A DNA stretch of 64,000 bases from Vallitalea pronyensis (GCF_018141445.1 NZ_CP058649.1:6095001-6159000), one strand, 5' to 3'; positions 25,921-36,800 are shown, numbered from the stretch's first letter. Notes: generated by a model not told the origin, from the letters alone. Program-made: numbers and translations.

Positions 25921-27069
25921 CTATATTAAGCTAAACTCTTGGTTAATGGCATCGGTATCAGCACCTAAACGTGGCGCAGCTTTTTCTGCAAATAATTTTT
26001 TGCCATTCATGCGAATAGGACATCGTGTGGTTCTAAGACATGTGCCATTATCTCGTTTTACTTCTTGAATCATATCCACATGGGTCATGGCTTCATGATG
26101 CAATATTTCTTCCATGTTATAAACGGCAGAACACCAATAATCAGCAGGTTCCAACACACTAAGCCACTCCTTCGTGGTCCTTGTCATCAAATGGGACACT
26201 AAGATTTCTTTTATCTCATCCCGTTGCGTGTGCCATGACTTAGGGTCTGTGTAGGCTGTCAATGCTTCACATTCAAGGAGTTCACCCAGCTGTACAATGG
26301 AACCCATAGAAAGGGCAAGATAACGATCCTTTGTCTGATAGATACCATAAGGTGCCGCCACATAAGGGTGAGCATTATTAACCGATGATCTGACCGGTAG
26401 TTCACCACCATCATTAAGATAGGTGGTGACCACCTCAAACTGATAATCAAGAGCCGCCTCAATCATACTCATTTCAAGGAAAGCACCTTTTCCTGTTTGA
26501 TAGCGGTGAATCACAGCAGCGAGTATGGCCTGGACCGTGTTAGCACTTGTAAACATATCAACAACAGCCAGCCCTACAGGAACTGGCATATCTTGCTGAT
26601 TACCATTCAAGTAAGGAATGCCTGTAACAGACTGTAATAATAAGTCCTGACCAGGCTTATCAGTCCATGGTCCTTCACTGCCATAACCGGTAATAGCAGC
26701 ATAGATCATCTTAGGGTTAAGCTGCTTCACCTGTTCATAACCCAGATGCAGTTTTTCCATGATGCCTGGTCGAAAGTTACAAATCATGATATCCGCCTTT
26801 TCAATAAGCTTTTTTACCTTATTCAAATCGGTTTCGTCTTTCAGATTAGCTATGTAACTTTCTTTATTTCGATTCATGGAGTGAAACACACTGCTGTCTC
26901 CATCAATAAGGATATTTTTAAGGGTTAGCCGCCTGCTGCCATCGCCTCCTTTAGGACTTTCAATTTTAATAACCCGTGCGCCAAGGTCTGCTAATCGCAT
27001 GGCTGCCCATGGGCCAGATAAATATTGACTAAAATCAAGGACCAAGAGTCCATCTAACATTTTCATCAT
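25921..27069 (-). CDS. Class III (CaiB/BaiF family) CoA-transferase, first gene of operon
   Basis: A 382-residue CoA-transferase with VLDFSQYLSGPWAAMRLADLG, VIKIESP and catalytic Asp142 in KPGQDLLLQSVTG. It is only moderately similar to the enzyme at 22677-23894, so the two are probably not a recent duplication and may form a heteromer or act on different acids. It ends 12 bases before the leaderless binding-like gene. The start has AAAGGTG five bases upstream, with a second ATG as the next codon. The divergent gene at 27293 is the likely regulator. Confidence 0.92.
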   Translation of the reverse strand: MMKMLDGLLVLDFSQYLSGPWAAMRLADLGARVIKIESPKGGDGSRRLTLKNILIDGDSSVFHSMNRNKESYIANLKDETDLNKVKKLIEKADIMICNFRPGIMEKLHLGYEQVKQLNPKMIYAAITGYGSEGPWTDKPGQDLLLQSVTGIPYLNGNQQDMPVPVGLAVVDMFTSANTVQAILAAVIHRYQTGKGAFLEMSMIEAALDYQFEVVTTYLNDGGELPVRSSVNNAHPYVAAPYGIYQTKDRYLALSMGSIVQLGELLECEALTAYTDPKSWHTQRDEIKEILVSHLMTRTTKEWLSVLEPADYWCSAVYNMEEILHHEAMTHVDMIQEVKRDNGTCLRTTRCPIRMNGKKLFAEKAAPRLGADTDAINQEFSLI

Positions 27070-27212
27070 GCATTCACCTTTCTTTATAACCTTTTATACC
27101 TGATGCTAGCATACCCGTTGTTATATTGGAATGAACATTCTTTCATAAAACCTCAACTTTTTTTCTTTATCTGTAAACTATCTTCATATCCTTTCAATGA
27201 AGACAATTTTCA

Positions 27213-27241
27213 TTGACTTATAAAGTAAAATATTGTACACT
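27213..27241 (+). promoter_or_regulatory. Probable promoter of the degenerate-receiver regulator
   Basis: TTGACT (27213-27218) and TACACT (27236-27241) separated by 17 bases, about 50 bases before the start codon. Confidence 0.45.
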
Positions 27242-27292
27242 CAAAAATAATACGTTATAGATAGTAACGGTTAGATAACAGGATGTGATAAC

Positions 27293-28510
27293 ATGATTCA
27301 CGTGTTGATTGTTTCTGAAAAAACCTTAACCCGAGTGGGTATCAGCTACTCTATTTTTTGGGAAAAGTTTGGCTATACCATTATTGATCAAGCGGCTTCT
27401 CTTTCCGAAGCTTTGGTTAAGATCGAAGCTTCTAAACCCAAATTAGTGTTTGTTGAACTACCTTTTAAAACCGAGGATAATACCTCTGTTATAGAACACT
27501 TAAAATCTTACCCTTGTCAGTTGGTTATTTTAAGTGCTGATATCCATGCTTTTAATCATGCTTTCCTCCATAACCTAGGGGTATTGGATGTGATGTCAAC
27601 GGAAAACTTTCAAACCGATGATCTCATCGACCGCTTGAATCACTACAGTCAGACCCTATTTACCCTTCCTGAAGAAAACGCCAACCTTAAACTCGACATT
27701 CAAAAAGACATCCTTAACGCAGCTAAACAGCAGTTCTTAAGAAAACTGTTATGCGGCTGGAATAAAAAAAATGTTTTATCTCCTGCTACCTTACAGCACT
27801 ATGGGATTCAATTTCCCTATAATCAATTCATTATACTGATGGTTAAATTAGAAGGGATGTCCCAAACGGAGGATATACAAACATTAGCTCATTTTTTTAA
27901 ACACAAATTTATCAATAAAAATGTCTATCTCTGTGAAAATGGATTAGATGAGTTGGTCTGTATCTATAATGTGGACTTTTCACGTCATATGAACCCACAT
28001 GATATCATTCATCATTTCAAAAGCCATGTGACCCACTTAATGGAGGTTAACTTTCAAGTACCTTTTTCTGTCTACGCAAGTAATGCCTACATTGGTGTTG
28101 CTAATATTGCAACGGCTTATAAAGAATGTTTCCAAAACTATCAACAAGCCATGAAGCCCATGAAGAACAACGATTCTACGGAAAATATTTATATTAAAAC
28201 CATTAAAGCATACATTGAAAAGCATTATGCTGACGATATAAAAGCTGATGATTTAGCTGTTGAAGTGAATCTAACCCCTTCTTATTTCAGTACATTTTTC
28301 AAATCAGAAACGGGACAAACCTATAAGAATTACCTCATTGATTACCGTTTAACCAAAGCCAGAGAATTACTGACAACCACCACACTGCATGTTGTGGAAA
28401 TAGCACAGCTTGTTGGTTATCCAAATGAAAATTATTTTTCTAAATTATTCAAGCAGAAAATGGGCATGTCCCCAACCCAATACAGAAAATCCCCTCCTAC
28501 TAATGGGTAG
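27293..28510 (+). CDS. AraC-type regulator with a degenerate receiver domain
   Basis: A 405-residue protein with the order of a YesN-type response regulator, but the receiver has lost its chemistry. The acidic pair is replaced in VLIVSEKTLTRVG, the phosphoacceptor Asp by Glu in LVFVELPFK, and the conserved Lys by Thr in LDVMSTENF. The C-terminal about 105 residues hold two intact AraC helix-turn-helix units (IKADDLAVEVNLTPSYFSTF and VVEIAQLVGYPNENYFSKLF). No kinase gene accompanies it. It is divergent from the CoA-transferase operon and also precedes the GH2 genes, so it may control either. The Glu substitution may mimic phosphorylation, or the domain may bind a ligand. Confidence 0.88.
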   Translation: MIHVLIVSEKTLTRVGISYSIFWEKFGYTIIDQAASLSEALVKIEASKPKLVFVELPFKTEDNTSVIEHLKSYPCQLVILSADIHAFNHAFLHNLGVLDVMSTENFQTDDLIDRLNHYSQTLFTLPEENANLKLDIQKDILNAAKQQFLRKLLCGWNKKNVLSPATLQHYGIQFPYNQFIILMVKLEGMSQTEDIQTLAHFFKHKFINKNVYLCENGLDELVCIYNVDFSRHMNPHDIIHHFKSHVTHLMEVNFQVPFSVYASNAYIGVANIATAYKECFQNYQQAMKPMKNNDSTENIYIKTIKAYIEKHYADDIKADDLAVEVNLTPSYFSTFFKSETGQTYKNYLIDYRLTKARELLTTTTLHVVEIAQLVGYPNENYFSKLFKQKMGMSPTQYRKSPPTNG

Positions 28511-28643
28511 TCTATCCAATAAAAAGAAAGATTTTATATAAAAACTTTATTTTTTTGAAGGTTATCTTATTTTTTCCTTACTGGAAATAACAAAAAGAAA
28601 GATATTCAACATTCCCTTCATGTTTATCTTCCCTATTACTTGT

Positions 28644-28649
28644 TATGAT
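28644..28649 (+). promoter_or_regulatory. Extended -10 box before the GH2 genes
   Basis: TGTTATGAT, a TGn-extended -10 element, lies 29 bases before the first GH2 start. The -35 region is poor, which would fit activator-dependent expression. Confidence 0.35.
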
Positions 28650-28677
28650 TGTTTTATCACAAGTTAAGGAGGATAAT

Positions 28678-31041
28678 ATGGCAAGAATACAGTTAGATTT
28701 ATCAAAGGAAAAATGGCAATGTGAACATATACGACCTGGCCAAGGCATAAAAGAGGAATTCCATAAAATTCCTTGTGAACGTCAAGGTGCCGCTTTTAAC
28801 TGGAACTATGTATCCATTCCCGGAGACCCTTATACGGACTTACAACGTGTAGGGGAAATTGATGACCCCTTCTATGGTCAGAACATGCACAAATTAAAGT
28901 GGGTACAGGAACAGGAATACTGGTATATGTGTAAGTTTAATATACCAAAAGAAATGGAAGGTCAATGGATCGATATTCTATTTGAAGGCGTGGACCATAG
29001 CTGTACTGTCTGGTTTAATGGTTATGAACTTGGCAGTCATGAGGGTATGTTTTCCCCCTTCTCCTTCCAAATTAACCGCTATGTAAACTTTGAACAATGG
29101 CATGGTGGTTCCAACATCTTATTAATCAAATTGGATCCCCCACCACGTAATTTTGAACGGGTATCCGGCATGAAATTTAACTATAATGGGGATTACCATA
29201 CAGGTAACGTACCTTTTGGTATCTGGCGTCCTATTCATGTGATCGCCCATGATGCTGTCACCCTTCAAGACCTAAGGATTGAATCCCAAGTGAATGGCAC
29301 GGACGCTATGGTAACCGTTGACGCCATTATCGACAATTTAGTCGCTGAATCATCCCTAAAAACCGTCCAACTCATCATAGAAGGCAAGAATTGTAACACA
29401 CAACCCATCGTCCTATCATCCGAAAAGTTAATCTGTTCTGGTGAAAACAAAATTGCATTTCAAGTGCCTATAGAAGATGCTAACCTCTGGTGGCCATGGG
29501 ACATGGGTGAACAGCATCTCCATACCCTCACCTTACAAGTATATGAGCAAGATTATCTGGTGGACGAAATAAAAGAAACCTTTGGTATAAGGCAGGTAGA
29601 GATGGCCATGAACCCTGGTTATTCAGAAGATGAGGCAGAAAATCCATGGACCTTTGTTATCAATGGTAAAAAGACTTATTTACGTGCTGCATGCTGGGGT
29701 GGTCAACCTTCCCTTCTCTATGGTAAAAACAGTGATGAAAAATACGAAAAATTGCTCCATATGGTCAAAGAAGCCAACATCAACCACTTAAGAATATTTG
29801 GCTGGCATCCACCAGAAACCCCTGTATTCTATACATTATGTGATGAGCTGGGTATCACCGTATGGACCAACTTTACTTTCTCTACTAATGTGATTCGAAA
29901 AGAATTACCTTTTGCTCATGAAATGGTTGATGCTTGTATGGACATTGTCAAGGAACGCCGTAATCACCCTTCAGCTATCTTTTGGATGGGCGGTGAAGAA
30001 GTATCCTTTACAGATGCCCATGCTGTAAGCGGTAATAAAAAATTAATGGCCATGCTGGGTGAAGCAATTAAAAAATACACCAATACACCTTACGGCTTAG
30101 CATCACCTCTTAGTAATGGAACAGGTATTAAAATGGGCTATAAATCAAAAGAATCACAGCATGCCAATGAACACTATTATGGGGCAGGGCATGTATTCAT
30201 GGAAGAATTTTACCCATCCCTTGACTGCTGTATCGTTCCAGAATTAACAGCAGCCTCAGCCCCCAATGTTGAAAGTCTTAAGAAATTCATACCCGAAGAT
30301 GAATTATGGCCAATAGGTATGAGCTGGGCTTACCACTGGGCAGATATTGATTATCTCAAAATATTAAATGTGGAAGTCTTTGATGATGAGAAAATGGATT
30401 CCCTGGAAACATTTGTTGAAGCAACCCAACAAGCACATGGTATTATTCTACAGTATGCCCTTGAACATTACCGCAGAAGAAAACCTTATAACAGCGGTGT
30501 GGCTTTGTGTCACTTTATAACACATTGGCCAGATATTAAATGGGGTATTGTGGATTACTATGGTCAAAAGAAAAGCTGCTTTGAGGATGTAAAGCGAACC
30601 TATAATCCTCTCTTAGTCAGTTTAGCCTTTGAGAAACGCAGATGGCAGAACGAAACATTCAAAGCCTCATTATGGGTTGTTAATGATTTATATCATGCTT
30701 ATGATAACACGACGCTACATTATGCTATATATGATGAGCAACAGCAAAAGCTAAAAGAAGATGCCATAGCACTTTCAGTCATTGATGGCATGAGTTCTAA
30801 AAAGTTCGTGGATATCACATGTGAAACACCTCAAGGAAGTACCTTTGACGTTCATGTATGGTTAACCGATCAACAGGGACGCAAACTATCAGAAAACGCT
30901 TATACATTATTAATCGGCGATCAGGCAGAAGCCAAAGCCCGCTGTAAAGCCATGCGTGTTGAAGCGGATGAACGTGCGGCAAAATACCCTGGGTTCTACC
31001 GCTATTTCCCTGAAAAATGGGACAATGATTTTAACTATTAG
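28678..31041 (+). CDS. Glycoside hydrolase family 2 protein (beta-mannosidase-like branch)
   Basis: A 787-residue GH2 enzyme with the usual jelly-roll (about 1-200), Ig-like (about 200-310) and TIM-barrel (about 320-620) domains. The barrel has RIFGWHPPETPVFYTLCDELG. The acid/base is probably Glu441 in FWMGGEEVSF, where mannosidases have GNNE, and the nucleophile Glu522 in CIVPELTAASAP. There is no signal peptide, so it acts in the cytoplasm on imported oligosaccharides. The start at 28678 has AAGGAGG five bases upstream. A second GH2 gene follows after 55 bases. The unusual acid/base motif leaves the sugar specificity open (mannoside, glucosaminide, galactoside). Confidence 0.85.
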   Translation: MARIQLDLSKEKWQCEHIRPGQGIKEEFHKIPCERQGAAFNWNYVSIPGDPYTDLQRVGEIDDPFYGQNMHKLKWVQEQEYWYMCKFNIPKEMEGQWIDILFEGVDHSCTVWFNGYELGSHEGMFSPFSFQINRYVNFEQWHGGSNILLIKLDPPPRNFERVSGMKFNYNGDYHTGNVPFGIWRPIHVIAHDAVTLQDLRIESQVNGTDAMVTVDAIIDNLVAESSLKTVQLIIEGKNCNTQPIVLSSEKLICSGENKIAFQVPIEDANLWWPWDMGEQHLHTLTLQVYEQDYLVDEIKETFGIRQVEMAMNPGYSEDEAENPWTFVINGKKTYLRAACWGGQPSLLYGKNSDEKYEKLLHMVKEANINHLRIFGWHPPETPVFYTLCDELGITVWTNFTFSTNVIRKELPFAHEMVDACMDIVKERRNHPSAIFWMGGEEVSFTDAHAVSGNKKLMAMLGEAIKKYTNTPYGLASPLSNGTGIKMGYKSKESQHANEHYYGAGHVFMEEFYPSLDCCIVPELTAASAPNVESLKKFIPEDELWPIGMSWAYHWADIDYLKILNVEVFDDEKMDSLETFVEATQQAHGIILQYALEHYRRRKPYNSGVALCHFITHWPDIKWGIVDYYGQKKSCFEDVKRTYNPLLVSLAFEKRRWQNETFKASLWVVNDLYHAYDNTTLHYAIYDEQQQKLKEDAIALSVIDGMSSKKFVDITCETPQGSTFDVHVWLTDQQGRKLSENAYTLLIGDQAEAKARCKAMRVEADERAAKYPGFYRYFPEKWDNDFNY

Positions 31042-31096
31042 TCTATCAAACATGGGTGTAACCCATGTTTGAGTTATGCTGAAAGAAAGGAGTTTT

Positions 31097-33565
31097 ATGA
31101 TGAAAGGTCAAATCATGGATTTTAATGACCACTGGAAATTCTTGCTTTCTGGTGAAAGTTCGTTAGAAAAAATGTCCGTTGATGATACCCATTGGCGCAT
31201 GATGGATCTACCTCATGATTGGAGTGTTGAATTTCCATTTGATGAGGACTTAGGAGAGGGCTGTACCGGATATTTACCTGGTGGTATAGGCTGGTACAGA
31301 AAGCATTTCATGACACCTGAAGATAGTGATCCATGCTCGGTGTTATTGAATTTTGACGGTATTTATAACCATGCCACCATCTTTGTTAATGGCCAAGAAG
31401 TAACCCATAGACCTTATGGCTATGTACCTATTACCATTAATGTAACAGACTACCTAAGACCACAAGGTGAAGACAATGTGATTGCTGTTCGTGTGGACCA
31501 TAGCCGTTATGCAGACAGTCGGTGGTATACAGGTTCGGGTATCTACCGAAAAGTCAAAATGATGGTTGTGGAACCCTTATACATACCATTTGGCGGCACC
31601 TATGTGACTACACCTGTGATTGATCATGACCAAGCAACTGTCCATGTAGACGTAACTGTTGCTAATGATGCTGCCCATGACAGTACCTTTAAGATGGTAC
31701 ACGAAATCATGGACCCTCATGGTAAAAAGATTGCTGAAGTCAACGGTACTTTTCATGTTCCCCATGAATCCCAGAAAAACATTGCTATGGATATAACAGT
31801 CACTTCACCTTTATTATGGGATGTTTTAAAGCCGAATGTCTACCAGATAACCACTTCCTTATACAAGGACGCTGATAAGATTCAAAGCTACACCACCTCA
31901 TTTGGTATACGTTCCATCCGTTTTGATGTGAATGAAGGCTTCTTTATCAATGGTACCAATAGATTGATTAAAGGGGTATGTCTCCATCACGATGGTGGTA
32001 TCGTCGGTGCTGCTGTACCAATGGGCGTATGGGAACGAAGACTTAAAAAACTCATGGAAGGCGGCTGCAATGCTATACGATGTGCCCATAACCCTCCTTC
32101 CGAAGAATTCCTTGACTTATGTGACAGACTTGGTTTGTTGGTTCAAAATGAGTTTTTTGATGAGTGGGATAACCCTAAGGACAAACGGCTTAATACATAT
32201 GAGCGTCACGATGACTATATATCAAGAGGTTATGCGGAAGACTTCCAAAAGTGGGCTGAGAAAGATTTGCATGATATCATGATTCGTGATCGGAATCATC
32301 CATGTATTATACAATGGAGTATTGGAAATGAAATTGAATGGCCCTATGCCCCTGTTATTAAGGCAACTGGCTATTTTGATGCGGACGCCAGCGGCAATTA
32401 CTTCTGGACACAACCGCCTTATGGTCCTGAGAAAATTAAAGAGCGGTATCAACAACTCTCCAAAGAAACGTATACCATTGAAAAAACAGCCCAGAAACTG
32501 TCGGACTGGACTAAGGCACTTGATACCACAAGACCTGTTATCGCTAACTGTATCTTACCAAGTGGCAGTCATGCGGCAGGTGCCACAGATGCTATGGATA
32601 TGGTCGGTTACAGTTACCGTCGGATTATGTATGATTTTTTACATGAAGCTTACCCGGATAAAATCATGATGGGAACTGAAAACCTAGGCCAATGGCACGA
32701 ATGGAAAGCCGTATTGGATAGACCTTTTATCTCAGGTATTTATATATGGACGGGCATTGACTATCTTGGAGAAAGCCATAACGCATGGCCAAAAAAATCC
32801 ACCCATTCCGGTTTGCTGAACTTAGCCGGTTTTGAAAAACCTTCTTACCATATGATGAAAAGCTTATGGTTAGAGGAGCCCGTTATCGCCATCTATACCC
32901 AAAAAGCCAGTAATTCTATTTTTAAGCCTAATGCATCTGGGGTATTAGAAGATACCACCCAAGGAGGCTGGGAACAGCGTTTATGGTATTGGCATACGAC
33001 CAATCCTTATTGGAACTACACCGAAGGTGAAGAAACTGTTGTGGAAGTGTACACCAATTGTCAAGAAGTGGAATTGTTCCTTAACGATACATCATTAGGT
33101 CGAAAAGCTTTGGAGGCATTCGATGACCATATTATGAAATGGGCTGTACCCTTTTCCAGTGGTCAATTAACTGCTGTAGGCTATAATGATAAAGGGCCAT
33201 CAACAGATACATCCCTTATAACAACCGGTGACATAACAGGTATTGAACTGCTGATGGACAAAGATGTCATCCATGCGAACAAAGAAGATGTTGTCCATGT
33301 GACAGCACAATTAGTGGATGGCCAGCATCATCCCATACGATGTAGAGAAGCTGTCATTGACTTTCATGTGGAAGGTGATTGCCGCATCTTAGGGGTTGAT
33401 AATGGTTATTATGCCAGCACTCAGAACTTCCAAAGTACACAAATCAATACCCATGAAGGGCGATGCTTAATGCTCCTTCAAGCACAGGATATAAAAGGTC
33501 TTGTTCGCATAACGGCATCATCACAGGGAATTACCAGCTCGGTAGCTGATCTTCATATACAATAA
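31097..33565 (+). CDS. Glycoside hydrolase family 2 beta-galactosidase-like enzyme
   Basis: An 822-residue GH2 enzyme beginning in the usual way (FNDHWKFLLSGE, DLPHDWSVEFPF-type motif, GWYRKHF). The acid/base Glu412 lies in QWSIGNEIEWPY and the nucleophile Glu528 in MMGTENLGQWHEWK; C-terminal Ig-like domains complete about 820 residues. It lacks a signal peptide, so it is cytoplasmic. GH2 beta-galactosidases release galactose from the non-reducing end of agaro-oligosaccharides in known agar degraders, which fits the two agarase-like genes nearby. AAAGGAG precedes ATGs at 31097 and 31100; either may be used. Confidence 0.88.
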   Translation: MMKGQIMDFNDHWKFLLSGESSLEKMSVDDTHWRMMDLPHDWSVEFPFDEDLGEGCTGYLPGGIGWYRKHFMTPEDSDPCSVLLNFDGIYNHATIFVNGQEVTHRPYGYVPITINVTDYLRPQGEDNVIAVRVDHSRYADSRWYTGSGIYRKVKMMVVEPLYIPFGGTYVTTPVIDHDQATVHVDVTVANDAAHDSTFKMVHEIMDPHGKKIAEVNGTFHVPHESQKNIAMDITVTSPLLWDVLKPNVYQITTSLYKDADKIQSYTTSFGIRSIRFDVNEGFFINGTNRLIKGVCLHHDGGIVGAAVPMGVWERRLKKLMEGGCNAIRCAHNPPSEEFLDLCDRLGLLVQNEFFDEWDNPKDKRLNTYERHDDYISRGYAEDFQKWAEKDLHDIMIRDRNHPCIIQWSIGNEIEWPYAPVIKATGYFDADASGNYFWTQPPYGPEKIKERYQQLSKETYTIEKTAQKLSDWTKALDTTRPVIANCILPSGSHAAGATDAMDMVGYSYRRIMYDFLHEAYPDKIMMGTENLGQWHEWKAVLDRPFISGIYIWTGIDYLGESHNAWPKKSTHSGLLNLAGFEKPSYHMMKSLWLEEPVIAIYTQKASNSIFKPNASGVLEDTTQGGWEQRLWYWHTTNPYWNYTEGEETVVEVYTNCQEVELFLNDTSLGRKALEAFDDHIMKWAVPFSSGQLTAVGYNDKGPSTDTSLITTGDITGIELLMDKDVIHANKEDVVHVTAQLVDGQHHPIRCREAVIDFHVEGDCRILGVDNGYYASTQNFQSTQINTHEGRCLMLLQAQDIKGLVRITASSQGITSSVADLHIQ

Positions 33566-33621
33566 CTAAATATCTATAGCAACGATATCCTTATGACGTT
33601 TTAGTCAATGAGTCTTAAAAT

Positions 33622-33789
33622 GGAGCTGCCTCATTAAAGCAAAATAACGTCAATATCGTAGGAAACTATAAGAGGTTAAGCGAAAAGCGCAGGCCCTCTA
33701 AACATGGACGTTTAGGGGCCTGAAAAGCTTAACCTCTTATCGTTTGCAAAAACTTCTAGCCAGTATAATTGCTTTGATGAGACAGCTCC
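33622..33789. repeat. Interspersed palindromic repeat, family B, copy 3, with nested insertion
   Basis: Outer arms (33622-33642 and 33769-33789) begin GGAGCTGCCTCATTAAAGCA and end with its near-complement. The flanking interior matches copy 1 (3182-3260): AACGTCAATA on the left and AAAACTTCTAGCC on the right. Between these, about 90 extra bases form a second palindrome (33669-33739). It lies between two convergent genes and may also stop transcription. Confidence 0.8.
33669..33739. repeat. Palindrome nested inside the family B element
   Basis: Arms TAAGAGGTTAAGC (33669-33681) and GCTTAACCTCTTA (33727-33739) are perfect, with an inner stem CAGGCCCTCTAAAC / GTTTAGGGGCCTG around a six-base loop. 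It is absent from copy 1 of family B and looks like an insertion of another small palindromic element. Confidence 0.7.
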
Positions 33790-33801
33790 TTATGATGAGG
33801 A

Positions 33802-36800
33802 CTAATTCTTAATGGCTTGTATGTTATCAAATATAAGTGCGGCACTTGTTTCATTGATTAAACCGGGTGAATCTTCCCAAATATAGAAACTTACACCGTT
33901 CATACTGTTATAGAATATACCATTATCAAGACCCCAGTACCCATGTCTTGGGTTAGAAACATCCATGGCACAAGGACCCGCTTCTACCATATCAATGTGT
34001 CTTGTTTCACCTGGTTCAACGGTATAATAGTAAGTGGCTATGGCACCATTGCTGTGGATATTGATACGAAGCTGTACAGGTACACTGCCTGGATTGGTTA
34101 CATCATAGCTGATGCCATCTGACATATTTAGGCCAAACACGCCTGGGGAAGCTAGGATAAGGTTGGAGTAGACACCGTTGCCGCTTTTGTTTAGATTAGA
34201 TACGGTGTATTTAAGGGCTTTGGAGCCTTGTGTTACACCCGTACCTGTTACAACCTGTGCCGATGATGCTGTGGCGTTTGATAATCGATAAACAGATGTA
34301 TCATTACCTTCAAAAGTAAGTCCTGCAAATTCAGGAACAACAATCACAGGAATTGGTGGAAGTGGCTCTGGTTCTTCAGATTCCTTATCAGGAAAAACAG
34401 GATCCACCGGAGGTTTTGGGTTAATGACCACTTGACTACCTGCGAATTTGTTTTCATACATGGTGCTGTGGACTGATCTTGCGGCATTAACAAGTGATGG
34501 ATATGGCTGGTCTGTAACATCAACAAATCCTGTATCCGAGTTCTCACCATCCCATCCACGACCGAGTATGGGTTCATCGAAGTACTGGAACCAGTGAATA
34601 CCAACAAGCTTGTTGTTATCTTCGATATCGTCTAAGTAATCTGCAACCATCCGTTCTCTATCTTGGGGCCAAACGGGCACAAGACCTCTCGTAATAGCAC
34701 CTCGTTCACATGTATTCATATGAAATTCCCCAATCATGATTGGTTTATCAAAGGTATCCAGCTCCATCCAGTTTTGAATAGGGTGGGTCTTGTAGCTGTT
34801 ATAACTGACAATATCACAATACTTAGCTGCTATGGCTGCGATACCTTGTGGGCAACCCCAGTCAGCGAACCTTGAACCAAGATACATGGTATTTGGAAGG
34901 ACTCTTTCGCAGATATCATGTACGGTTTTATAATATTTCTCAGCGATATATTCAAACATTTCTGTTGTATCTTGAACACCAACCGGTCCTGTATAGCTTG
35001 GTAAGAAATCATCAAAACTGTTCAATGAGGAACCCCATGCTGTATTTAGATTATTGATATCGTTGTTGTATTTTTCTTTCAGCCAATCAATAAGTGCACG
35101 CTTGGTATAAGCAGGTGAGGTGTAAGCATCAGAATGCACAAAGGTTGACCATATCAGATATTTACCTTCTTGACTGCCCCAGTGAATCTCGTTATCAACG
35201 AATACACCAATACACCAAGGGTCTCTATCCACGCCAGCGTCTCTTAATGCCATTGCACCGTCATAAACATCATGCTCAAACTGAGGATCAAAAGGATCGG
35301 ATAGATGTCCCCATCCTGGACCATCAAGGCTAAGTTTCGCATGGGTGCCGGTTACCCAGAAGTTAGCGGCATAAGGCGTTTTAACTTGGTTCCCTTTACC
35401 AAAAGCAATGGATGGAAGAGACCAACATCCCAGTGACGTGAATCCCCAGGCTTTGGTTCGCTTGATGGCATTGCTCTTCCATTTTTCAAGCCAGTCATCA
35501 CCGTATTTTTTCTCCAGGTTGATGGTGTAGAAGTTAATACCCAGATTGGTTTCATTGGAACCATCCGGTGATACTGGACATCCACTAAGGTTAGAAAAAT
35601 GCTCTGAGAATTGGCCATTGCGGTCAGGTAAGTTTTCGAACATGGGTTCTCTACCTGCTACCCATGTGTTCTGGTCGCCATATCGGATAACATCAAGACC
35701 TGTTGAAAGGTAAGGATAACCTTCAGGGTCAATCATCATCCACTGACCTTCCACTTTCTTCACATAGAATCTACCCGTTGATGCCTGTTTAAGGGCTTCA
35801 TTTCTCCAGCCACCGAACTGGTTACGAGAAGCATTGGCTTCAAGTTCTGCTATCCATGTATCCAGCTGCATCTGTTCGTTGGCTTCTGCATCCAGAAGCT
35901 CTTGGTCATGATGTATTTTTTCGTCATAATCGATATAATTGCTCTGACCATATTTATCCAGATAGTAGTAGTTGCCAAGCTTAACCCGTGTTGCATCATC
36001 CACGGTTTTGACACTATCAAGAATGAAACGCATACCCGCAGATGCTTGATTAACCCCGAATGTTATCTTTGTGATATGATAACCCCCAATATTTCCAGGA
36101 CCACTTACAAGGGATGTGGCAGTCACACCACTGCCATTCATATCACTAAAACTCCGAATAGCCAGATCGCCCTGTGATATATTGTAGGCCGTTGTGATTT
36201 TCATCTGTTCATTAGGCACAACTGAAATCTTATTGACCTGCTGATTTGTTGTACCTGTTTCTGGATCAATAAGGCCAACGGTTACATAGAGGTCAAAAGG
36301 ACTTGACACTTGGCTTTTTGCTGAGAAAGTCAGACATGCATTGCTGCTGATTACCCAAGGCTTGTCATCAACAGGAACAAAATCGATAGAAGACGAACCT
36401 GTGTTGAATAGGACATCTAAAGCTTTTGAACCATGGGTAATCCCATTGTTCGACACCCTATTCGTCGTACTGTTGTTTTCTACCAATGTTGCTGATGTTT
36501 CTTGATCCTCAAATGAAAGTCGGTTCATATAGGGTATGATGGTTTCTGCAAAACCAATGACTGTTACGGCACATGTAGCCTTTTTAGTATGATCTTCATT
36601 GGAAGTGGCTGTAATGATAGCATGACCATTCCCTTTTGCTGTGACCTGACCGCTTTGATCAACGGTTGCAACAGAAATATTACTGGATGACCAAGTGACC
36701 GTTTTATCTGTAATAGCGTCAGGCATTACGGTTGCTGTTAACTGTAATGCTGTTCCTTGTTCCTTATCAATGGTTGCTGTTGTTTGATCTAATGTAACGA

